Source: Candidatus Methylomirabilota bacterium | GTDB lineage: Bacteria; Methylomirabilota; Methylomirabilia; Methylomirabilales; 2-02-FULL-66-22 | Direction of reading: 5' to 3' | Length of the DNA: 19,205 nucleotides | Assembly (NCBI GenBank): GCA_016208645.1 | Contig: JACQXP010000472.1 | Location: 1-19,205 of the forward strand | Shown: one piece after another, positions 5,169-11,341 of the stretch | Numbering within the stretch: position 1 is the first letter of the stretch | How the letters are laid out: every line of letters begins with the position of its first letter | The notes under the pieces: model-generated | The model's input: the letters and a program-made list of their open reading frames with translations, nothing else | Told to the model about the DNA's origin: nothing | The model's database searches: none | Program-made: the position numbers and the translations under genes

Positions 5169-5786
5169 ATGTGGCGGCTGATGCGCTGGGTTCCCCTGAT
5201 TGCCGGCCCACTGGTCCTGGCGGCCGTGGTCCCCACGGATATGTCCGGGGCCTCCGGGCCCGCCCCGTCCCCGCCTGTCTCCACCCCGCCCGATATCACT
5301 CTCAGGCAAATTCACATGATCGAGACCCGTGGCGGGTCCAAGTTATGGGAGTTGCGGGCGGACCGTGCGGAGGTACACGAGCGGGAGGGCTACACGGTCC
5401 TCTCCCGGGTCACCCGCCCCGTCGAGGTCACGCTCTACGCGACCCAGGGGCAGCTGACGTGCACGGCCAATCGGGCGACGGTGGACCTGACGACCAAGGA
5501 CGTCCGGCTGGAGGGCGGGGTCGTCGCGCGCTCGGACCAGGGGACAGAGCTCCGGACGGAGGCCCTCCGCTGGCTGGCCGCGTCCCGGCGCCTCCAGACC
5601 GATCAACCGGTCACGGTGAGCCGCGGCGGCTGGCTGAGCCGCGGCCGCGGCCTGGAGGCGGAAACCGATCTGGAGCAGGTTCGGATCTTCCAGAACATCA
5701 CCTCACAAATGCGGTCGCCAGCGACCGCCCCGGCGCCGGCCGGGGCACCGGCCCCCAGGCCGGCGGGGAGGAGTCCCGCTCCATGA
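5169..5786 (+). CDS. lptC: LPS export protein LptC
   Basis: This 205-residue protein has one N-terminal membrane helix (about residues 5-24) followed by a periplasmic beta-jellyroll-like domain with IETRGGSKLWELRADRAEV, the LptC landmark. LptC is the bitopic part of the LptB2FGC complex that hands lipopolysaccharide to LptA. ATG 5169 is preceded by AGGAG (5157-5161) at 7 bases and puts the hydrophobic helix at the N terminus. The in-frame ATG at 5136 would precede the predicted transcription start. The last ~23 residues are a Pro/Ala-rich tail (PATAPAPAGAPAP), unusual for LptC. Its stop overlaps the lptA start as ATGA, the classic coupling arrangement, and gene order with lptA and lptB confirms the call despite weak sequence conservation in this family. 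Confidence 0.82.
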   Translation: MWRLMRWVPLIAGPLVLAAVVPTDMSGASGPAPSPPVSTPPDITLRQIHMIETRGGSKLWELRADRAEVHEREGYTVLSRVTRPVEVTLYATQGQLTCTANRATVDLTTKDVRLEGGVVARSDQGTELRTEALRWLAASRRLQTDQPVTVSRGGWLSRGRGLEAETDLEQVRIFQNITSQMRSPATAPAPAGAPAPRPAGRSPAP

Positions 5787-6292
5787 GGCGTTCGGCATGG
5801 CTGCTCTTGGTCCTGCTCCTGAGTGCGGCCGCCCCGGGGGTGCCCCGGGCTGCGGAGGAGGGCGCGCCCATCACCATCTCGGCCGATTCGCTGGAGGTCA
5901 ATCGCAAGGCCCGGGTGGCGATCTACCAGGGCAACGTGGCGGCCAACGACCGGGGACGGGGCCTCAGTATCCTGGCGGACCGGATCGAGTTCTTCTTCGA
6001 TGACCGCATGGAGCAGGTTGAGCGGGCGATGGCGGCGGGCAACGTCCGCCTCTCCTACGGCGAGCGGCGGGGCCTCGCGGAGCGGGCGGAGTACTTCCCG
6101 CGGGAGGAGCGCGCCGTGCTCCTCGGCCACCCCAAGGTGTGGCAGGACAGCGATGTGGTGACCGGCTGCCGGATCACCCTGCTGCTGCGGGAGGATCGGA
6201 GCCGGGTGGACGGCTGCGACGGGGAGCGGGTCAACGCCGTGCTCTACCCGAAACGGGGCGAGACGCGAGAGCGGGGCGGCGCCCGCCGGTGA
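5783..6292 (+). CDS. lptA: LPS transport periplasmic protein LptA
   Basis: This 169-residue protein has an N-terminal signal peptide: RR at residues 2-3, a Leu-rich core at 6-16 and a cleavage region around PRAAEE near residue 24. The mature OstA/LptA domain begins ITISADSLEVNRKARVAIYQ and continues with the typical GNVAA..., ADRIEFFFDD and GNVRLSYGE strands. LptA forms the periplasmic bridge that carries lipopolysaccharide from LptC to the outer-membrane LptDE. Its ATG overlaps the lptC stop (ATGA at 5783-5786), with GGGGAGGAG at 5765-5773 as ribosome site inside the Pro/Ala tail codons of lptC. Length matches the family. The next gene, lptB, follows after 43 bases. Confidence 0.88.
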   Translation: MRRSAWLLLVLLLSAAAPGVPRAAEEGAPITISADSLEVNRKARVAIYQGNVAANDRGRGLSILADRIEFFFDDRMEQVERAMAAGNVRLSYGERRGLAERAEYFPREERAVLLGHPKVWQDSDVVTGCRITLLLREDRSRVDGCDGERVNAVLYPKRGETRERGGARR

Positions 6293-6335
6293 GGCCCCCT
6301 CCGACGCCAGCGACGGACCGAGGACGATCGACGCA

Positions 6336-7061
6336 ATGGAGCACTCCCTGCGGACAGAGAAACTGGTGAAGGCCTTCAAGCAGCGCGTGGTGGTGTCGGA
6401 TCTGAGCCTCTCGCTGGACGCGGGCGAGGTGGTCGGACTCCTGGGGCCCAACGGCGCCGGCAAGACCACGGCCTTCTACATGATCCTGGGGCTCACGCGT
6501 CCCGACTCGGGCCGGGTCCTCCTGAACGGGGAGGACATCACCGTTCTGCCCGTGCACCAGCGGGCGCGTCGGGGGATGGGGTTCCTGCCCCAGGAGCCCT
6601 CCATCTTCCGGAAGCTGACGGTGGAGGAGAATATCCTCGCGATCCTCGAGGCGCTGGACGTGCCGTCGCGGGAACGGGCGGGTCGGGCCCGGGCCCTGCT
6701 GCAGGAGCTGAACATCGCCCACCTGGCCAAGAGCCCGGCCTACACCCTCTCGGGGGGCGAGCGGCGGCGGGCCGAGATCACCCGGGCGTTAGCCACCGAG
6801 CCCCGCTTCATGCTCCTGGACGAGCCCTTCGCCGGGATCGATCCCATCGCGGTCTACGACATCCAGGGCATCATCGGGCAGCTAAAAGATCTCGGGATCG
6901 GGGTACTCATCACGGACCACAATGTGCGCGAGACCTTGCAGATCGTGGACCGGGCCTATATTATCCATGAGGGACAGATCCTGCTGTCCGGCACGGCCAC
7001 CGAGCTGGCGGCGGACGAGGTCGCCCGCGAGATCTACCTCGGGGAACGCTTTTCCCTCTGA
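6336..7061 (+). CDS. lptB: LPS export ABC transporter ATPase LptB
   Basis: This 241-residue ABC ATPase drives lipopolysaccharide extraction from the inner membrane as a dimer with LptF and LptG. It has Walker A GPNGAGKTT (37-45), Q-loop Gln86 in FLPQEPSIF, signature LSGGE (138-142), Walker B FMLLDEP (158-164) with Glu163, and the switch His195 in DHNV. The stretch RRRAEITRALA and the LptB-specific IDPIAVYDIQ and LGIGVLITDHNVRETL distinguish it from generic LivF-like ATPases. Length and position in lptC-lptA-lptB-rpoN are standard. LptF and LptG genes are not in the window. The gap to rpoN is 20 bases, so the two are almost certainly co-transcribed. Confidence 0.95.
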   Translation: MEHSLRTEKLVKAFKQRVVVSDLSLSLDAGEVVGLLGPNGAGKTTAFYMILGLTRPDSGRVLLNGEDITVLPVHQRARRGMGFLPQEPSIFRKLTVEENILAILEALDVPSRERAGRARALLQELNIAHLAKSPAYTLSGGERRRAEITRALATEPRFMLLDEPFAGIDPIAVYDIQGIIGQLKDLGIGVLITDHNVRETLQIVDRAYIIHEGQILLSGTATELAADEVAREIYLGERFSL

Positions 7062-7081
7062 CGGGGGCGAGACAGGCACCC

Positions 7082-8518
7082 ATGGCGTTCGACACCAAGC
7101 TCCGCATGCTGCAGACGCAGCGGATGATCATGACGCCGATGCTGCAGCAGGCCATCAGCCTGCTGCAGCTCTCGCGGTTGGAGCTCGTCCAGGAGTTGGT
7201 GCAGCACCTCGAGCAGAACCCGGTCCTGGAGGAGGCGCTGGAGGAGACGGCCGACCCCCAGCTTTCGCAGGAGCAGGAGGCGCCGGAGGCTGAGCGCACG
7301 GAGGCGGAGAAGGCCGAGGAGGAACGGGCGGACCGGATCGACGACTTCGACTGGGAGAGTTACCTGCAGGACGCCTCGGACTATCGGCCGCAGATCCCGC
7401 GCGAGGAACTGGAGCGGTTCGATGCGGAGATCCACCTCACCAAGCCCCATTCCCTCATGGATCATCTGCTGTTCCAACTCCACCTCAGCACCTCGGATCC
7501 CGAGCTGTTGCGGCTGGGGACCCTGGTGATCGGCAACCTGGACGAGTCCGGATACCTGAAGGAGCCGCACGAGGCCCTGGCGGCCTCGGCCGGGGTCGAA
7601 TTCCCGCGGCTGGAGGAGGCGCTGCGCCTCGTGCAGAGCTTCGAGCCCACCGGCGTGGGGGCGCGGGACCTGCGGGAGTGCCTGCTGTTGCAGTTGGAAA
7701 CGCGTCCGGACCAGCACCCCCTGGCGAAGGAGCTGATCTCGGCCCACCTGGGGGAACTGGAAGGGCGGCAGTGGGAGAAGCTGGCGGGAACGCTGGGGGT
7801 GCCGGTCAAGGAGATCCAGGCGGCGGTGGAATACATCACCAGCCTGGAACCGAAGCCGGGTCGCACGTTCGGCACCGAGGAGCCGCGATACATCACGCCG
7901 GACGTCTACATCGTCAAGGTGGATGACCGGTTCGTGGTGGTGCTGAACGACGACGGGCTGCCGCGCCTCCGGGTCAGCCCCTACTATCGGGCCATCCTGG
8001 CGAACAAGGCAGGGAACGGCCGGGAGGTCCGGGAGTATCTCGAGGGCCGGATGCGCTCGGCCCTCTGGCTGATCCGCAGCATCGAGCAGCGGCAGCGGAC
8101 GCTGTTCAAGGTGGCGGACAGCCTGGTGAAGTTCCAGCGCAAGTTCCTGGAGGAGGGGATCACGGCCCTGCGTCCCCTCACCCTGAAGGAAGTCGCCGAG
8201 GACATCGGCATGCACGAGTCCACGGTCAGCCGGGTCACCACCAACAAGTACATCCACACCCCGCAGGGACTGTTCGAGCTGAAGTACTTCTTCCACCGGG
8301 GGGTCCCCGCCACCAGCGGCGATACCGTCTCTTCCCTCAAGGTCAAGGACCTCATCCACAAGCTGCTGACCGTCGAAGACAGCGGCCGGCCCCTCTCCGA
8401 TCAGAAGATCGTGGAGATCCTCCGACGAGAGCACGGGGTCGAGATCGCCCGCCGGACCGTGGCCAAGTACCGGGGCCAGCTCAGGATCCCCGCCTCCAGC
8501 CGGCGCAAACGCTACTGA
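7082..8518 (+). CDS. rpoN: RNA polymerase sigma-54 factor RpoN
   Basis: This 478-residue sigma-54 directs RNA polymerase to -24/-12 promoters that need ATP-driven activators. Region I (about residues 9-50) has the Gln/Leu-rich MTPMLQQAISLLQLSRLEL. An acidic, Glu-rich region II follows (about 55-100), then the core-binding domain, a helix-turn-helix near 366-385 (LTLKEVAEDIGMHESTVSRV) and the RpoN box ARRTVAKYR at 456-464. The box is usually followed by Glu; here it is Gly465. Otherwise the protein looks complete. ATG 7082 follows a GGGGGCGAG purine stretch. It shares a predicted sigma-54-dependent operon with lptC, lptA and lptB, which would give auto-control. Confidence 0.96.
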   Translation: MAFDTKLRMLQTQRMIMTPMLQQAISLLQLSRLELVQELVQHLEQNPVLEEALEETADPQLSQEQEAPEAERTEAEKAEEERADRIDDFDWESYLQDASDYRPQIPREELERFDAEIHLTKPHSLMDHLLFQLHLSTSDPELLRLGTLVIGNLDESGYLKEPHEALAASAGVEFPRLEEALRLVQSFEPTGVGARDLRECLLLQLETRPDQHPLAKELISAHLGELEGRQWEKLAGTLGVPVKEIQAAVEYITSLEPKPGRTFGTEEPRYITPDVYIVKVDDRFVVVLNDDGLPRLRVSPYYRAILANKAGNGREVREYLEGRMRSALWLIRSIEQRQRTLFKVADSLVKFQRKFLEEGITALRPLTLKEVAEDIGMHESTVSRVTTNKYIHTPQGLFELKYFFHRGVPATSGDTVSSLKVKDLIHKLLTVEDSGRPLSDQKIVEILRREHGVEIARRTVAKYRGQLRIPASSRRKRY

Positions 8519-8591
8519 GCTCCGCCCCCCGCTTGCACCGCAGCAGAGGATGCACCGCCGACGCATGCACACGCCCAGCAGTCCGGATGGT

Positions 8592-8636
8592 CCGCCCCCC
8601 GCGGGAGCCCGGCCGGCCGGCCCCCTCCTGGGGCGG
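8592..8636 (+). other. G+C-rich imperfect hairpin between rpoN and hpf
   Basis: CCGCCCC (8592-8598) pairs with GGGGCGG (8630-8636). Inside it GGAG (8604-8607) pairs with CTCC (8625-8628), with a self-complementary CCGGCCGG core. No T-run follows, so it is not a clean terminator. It could attenuate or process the rpoN message before hpf in the 159-base gap, which is otherwise empty. Confidence 0.35.
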
Positions 8637-8677
8637 TCTACTCCGCACGACCCGCAGTCTCCGGAAGGAGCCCGACC

Positions 8678-9205
8678 ATGCAATTCTCCGTCACGGGGAG
8701 AAATCTGGACGTCACGCTCGCCCTCCGGGGGTACGCCGAGGAGAAACTCAGCCGGCTCACCCGGTACCTGGAGCCTATCGTGGCCATGCACGTCGTCTTG
8801 TCGGTGGCGAAGCACCGCCAGATCGCGGAGGTCACCCTGCGGGTGCGGGATCTGACCATCCGGGCAGAGGAGGAGAGCGACGACATGTACTCCTCCCTGG
8901 ACCTGGTGGCGGAGAAACTGGAACGGCAGATCCTGCGCTACAAGGAGCGGATCGCGGCCCATGCGACCCGGGGAAGCAACCGTGGAGGTCGCGCCGGCCT
9001 GGCAGCTTCGGTGGCCGAGGAGGAGCCGCGCGTGGTCAAGACCAAGCGCTTCGCGGTCAAACCCGCCGGGGTGGACGAGGCCATCCTGCAGATGAATCTC
9101 CTGGGGCACAGCTTCTACGTGTTCCGCAACGCCCTGACGGAAGAGGTGAACGTTGTCTATCGCCGACGGGATGGCCACTACGGGCTGATCGAGCCCGAGG
9201 TCTGA
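8678..9205 (+). CDS. hpf: Ribosome hibernation promoting factor, long form (HPF)
   Basis: This 175-residue protein binds the 30S decoding region and, in its long form, dimerises 70S ribosomes into inactive 100S particles. The N-terminal S30AE domain (about 1-98) starts MQFSVTGRNLDVTLALR and has the typical DMYSSLDLVAEKLERQILRY helix. After a variable linker, a C-terminal dimerisation domain (about 115-172) has KRFAVKPAGVDEAILQMNLL and GHSFYVFRNALT. AAGGAG (8665-8670) sits 7 bases before ATG 8678. hpf immediately downstream of rpoN is a widespread arrangement. The 159-base gap before it leaves room for a separate promoter, but none is clear. Confidence 0.94.
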   Translation: MQFSVTGRNLDVTLALRGYAEEKLSRLTRYLEPIVAMHVVLSVAKHRQIAEVTLRVRDLTIRAEEESDDMYSSLDLVAEKLERQILRYKERIAAHATRGSNRGGRAGLAASVAEEEPRVVKTKRFAVKPAGVDEAILQMNLLGHSFYVFRNALTEEVNVVYRRRDGHYGLIEPEV

Positions 9206-9236
9206 GCCGAGGCGACAGTCACAGACGAGGAGGACC

Positions 9237-9821
9237 GTGGAGGGGGCCGCGCCGGAGACCACGCTGCACGGGGTCCTGGTGGACGTCTACGGGATCGGGG
9301 TGCTGCTCTTGGGCGAGAGCGGGACCGGCAAGAGCGAGTGCGCCCTGGACCTGGTCACCCGGGGCCACCGGTTGGTGGCCGATGACGTGGTGGAGGTGGC
9401 GCGGGAGAGCGACCGCATCGTCATCGGTCGGGGGCCCAGCCGGATTGGCCACCACATGGAGATCCGGGGCCTGGGCATCATCAACATCCGGGACCTGTTC
9501 GGGGTGGCGGCCATCCGCCACCGCAAGCGGATCGAGCTGGTGGTCCTGCTGGAGGCCTGGCGCCCCGAGGACGAGTACGATCGGCTCGGTGTCGAGGAGC
9601 AGACCTACCCCATTCTGGGGGTCGCGATCCCGATGCTGCGGATCCCGGTGTCGGCGGGGCGGAACGTCGCCATCCTGGTGGAGGTGGCGGCGCGCAACCA
9701 CCTTCTCAAGCTGATGGGGGTGCACGCCGCACGCAACTTCGCCGCGCAACTCTCGAAGCGCCAGGCGGGGGAGCCCCAGGACGCCGATCTGCCCCGATTC
9801 AGCCAGGATGACACGGAGTAG
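9237..9821 (+). CDS. hprK: HPr kinase/phosphorylase, catalytic domain only
   Basis: This 194-residue protein phosphorylates and dephosphorylates the regulatory Ser of HPr. It has the P-loop GESGTGKS (26-33), preceded by the family stretch LHGVLVDVYGIGVLLL, Asp49-Asp50 in LVADD, and the HPrK/P signature MEIRGLGIINI (74-84). Full-length Gram-positive enzymes have about 130 extra N-terminal residues. Here only 31 bases separate it from hpf, so that domain is truly absent, as in the short proteobacterial forms. The start is GTG 9237, placed just before the conserved His11 region, with GAGGAGG (9227-9233) upstream. Its substrate Ser is conserved in the HPr gene 3.6 kb downstream (Ser50), so a working kinase-target pair is plausible. 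Confidence 0.9.
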   Translation: MEGAAPETTLHGVLVDVYGIGVLLLGESGTGKSECALDLVTRGHRLVADDVVEVARESDRIVIGRGPSRIGHHMEIRGLGIINIRDLFGVAAIRHRKRIELVVLLEAWRPEDEYDRLGVEEQTYPILGVAIPMLRIPVSAGRNVAILVEVAARNHLLKLMGVHAARNFAAQLSKRQAGEPQDADLPRFSQDDTE

Positions 9822-9842
9822 GCGCGCCCGCCGGGTGGAGAG

Positions 9843-10715
9843 ATGGCCGGGATCGATTTCATCGTGGTGACCGGGATGTCGGGGGCCGGGAAGAGCGCGG
9901 CCAGCCGCTGCCTGGAGGACCTGGGATTCTTCTGCATTGACAATCTTCCGGCCACCCTCATCCCCAAGGTGGCGGAGCTCTGTGCCCAGTCCGAGAAGCG
10001 GATCGAGCGGGTCGCGCTGGTCGTGGACGCCCGGGAGGGACGCTTCCTGGACGCCCTCTTCGACATCCTGGCGGAGCTGCGGCGGGACGGCCACCTGGTG
10101 CGCGTGGTGTTCCTGGAGGCGAGCGACGAAGTGCTGGTGCGCCGCTTCAGCGAGAGCCGGCGCCCCCACCCACTGGCCCCCGGCGGATCCGCCCTGGAGG
10201 GCATCCGGGCGGAGCGGGCGCTGCTGGCCCACCTGAAGGCCAAGGCGGACCTGGTCATTGACACCTCCAGCTTCACGGTGCACGAGTTCCGGAAACTGCT
10301 GGCCGGCTCGTTCCTGGATCTGCCGGCGCCGTCCCGGACGGCCCTGTCCCTGCTCTCCTTCGGCTACAAGCACGGGCTGCCGGTGGACGCGGACCTGGTA
10401 TTCGACGCCCGCTGCCTGCCCAACCCGCACTTCGTGGAGGCCCTGCAGCCCCTCACCGGCCGGGCGCCGCAGGTGGTCGAGTACGTCCTGGGTTTCGCCC
10501 AGGCCCGGGGCTTCGTGGAGCGTATCCAGGAATTCCTGAAGTTCACGCTGCCGCTGTACGTCCAGGAAAGCAAGGCGTATCTGACCATCGCGGTCGGCTG
10601 CACCGGGGGGCGCCACCGATCGGTGGTGCTGGCGGAGGAGCTGGCCCGGCTTCTCCGCGAGGCGGGCTACGAAGTCTCCGTGCGCCACCGCGACGTGGAG
10701 CGGGCGGGCGCCTAG
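9843..10715 (+). CDS. rapZ: RNase adapter / nucleotide-binding protein RapZ
   Basis: This 290-residue protein (YvcJ/RapZ family) has Walker A GMSGAGKS at 11-18, CIDNLPATLIPK (31-42) and the characteristic C-terminal domain with LSFGYKHGLPVDADLVFDAR (171-190) and IAVGCTGGRHRSV (249-261). In E. coli it guides RNase E to the small RNA GlmZ and so tunes glucosamine-6-phosphate synthase. In most other bacteria the role is less clear, but it is a regular neighbour of rpoN, hpf and PTS regulatory genes. It starts 21 bases after hprK, with GGTGGAG just upstream of ATG 9843. Length is normal. After it a 149-base gap holds an inverted repeat. Confidence 0.94.
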   Translation: MAGIDFIVVTGMSGAGKSAASRCLEDLGFFCIDNLPATLIPKVAELCAQSEKRIERVALVVDAREGRFLDALFDILAELRRDGHLVRVVFLEASDEVLVRRFSESRRPHPLAPGGSALEGIRAERALLAHLKAKADLVIDTSSFTVHEFRKLLAGSFLDLPAPSRTALSLLSFGYKHGLPVDADLVFDARCLPNPHFVEALQPLTGRAPQVVEYVLGFAQARGFVERIQEFLKFTLPLYVQESKAYLTIAVGCTGGRHRSVVLAEELARLLREAGYEVSVRHRDVERAGA

Positions 10716-10733
10716 CGGGCCCGCCGGAATTTC

Positions 10734-10815
10734 AAACGGAAAACTGACAACCGACAACCGGCCATCTTCGGTCGGGAAACGGATGACCGGTTGTCCGTTG
10801 TCGGTTTTGCATTGC
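10734..10815. repeat. Inverted-repeat element related to the copy at 17441-17525
   Basis: A 22-base arm at 10740-10761 pairs with 10787-10808 at 20 of 22 positions, and pairing can extend inward to CATC/GATG around a loop of about 15 bases. The arms are built from a GGTTGTC-type heptamer (GACAACC on the other arm). A related element, with similar edges (ACTGACAACCGACA-like on the left, CATTGYG on the right), occurs before the lipoyl-pathway gene. It lies between rapZ and the EIIA gene, where it could fold into a long hairpin and weaken read-through. Confidence 0.8.
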
Positions 10816-10864
10816 GCCCATTCACCGGGACGAGGTGGAGGGGTGCTCGGCGGCGAGGCGGATC

Positions 10865-11290
10865 ATGGTCGGCATCGTCATCGTGACCCACGGCGACCTG
10901 GGGGCGGAACTCCTGCGAACCGCGCAGGAGATCGTCGGGAAACTCCCTCGGGTGGAGGCGGTCTCGATTCACGCCGCGGAACAGATCGAGAAGGCCCGGA
11001 AAAAGATCGAGACGGTCCTCCAGCGGGTCAACGACGGGAGCGGCGTGCTGATCCTCACCGACCTGTTCGGAGGGACACCCTCCAACCTGGTCCTGTCGTA
11101 CCTGGAGGCGGGCCGCCTCGAGGTCGTGACCGGGGTCAATCTGCCGATGCTGATGAAGCTTCCCTCGCTCCGCGAGGAGCGGGATCTCCGTGGCCTGGCG
11201 GACAAGCTGGCCACGTACGGCCAGCGCAACATCCTGGTGGCCAGCGAGTTCCTCGCCAAGCAAGGGAAGCCGGCCGCCCCTGAGGGGTAA
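10865..11290 (+). CDS. PTS EIIA component, mannose family (regulatory)
   Basis: This 141-residue protein is a stand-alone EIIA-Man domain. His9 in IVTHGDLG is the phosphorylated residue (His10 in E. coli ManX), and LTDLFGGTPSNLVL (64-77) is the family signature. No EIIB, EIIC or EIID is nearby, so it most likely serves in a regulatory phosphorelay with HPr rather than in sugar import. ATG 10865 is chosen because it places His9 correctly. An upstream in-frame GTG at 10835 would add ten residues not expected in the family. The ribosome site is weak (GAGGCGG at 10855). It sits in the rapZ-EIIA-HPr order typical of the rpoN region, but a GH57 gene separates it from HPr. Confidence 0.9.
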   Translation: MVGIVIVTHGDLGAELLRTAQEIVGKLPRVEAVSIHAAEQIEKARKKIETVLQRVNDGSGVLILTDLFGGTPSNLVLSYLEAGRLEVVTGVNLPMLMKLPSLREERDLRGLADKLATYGQRNILVASEFLAKQGKPAAPEG

Positions 11291-11341
11291 GCCCCGATCC
11301 GGGAACAGGGCCATGCACCACCACTGCCGGAGCCGACGCAT

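Noticed and set aside
10803..10815. Possible sigma-54 site (GG then TTGC/GC) before EIIA
   Set aside because: The GG to GC spacing is 9, not 10, and there is no TGGCAC block; it is part of the repeat element's edge.
10835..10864. GTG 10835 as the start of EIIA
   Set aside because: It would add ten residues before the conserved MVGIVIVTHG beginning; ATG 10865 places the phosphorylated His at the family position.
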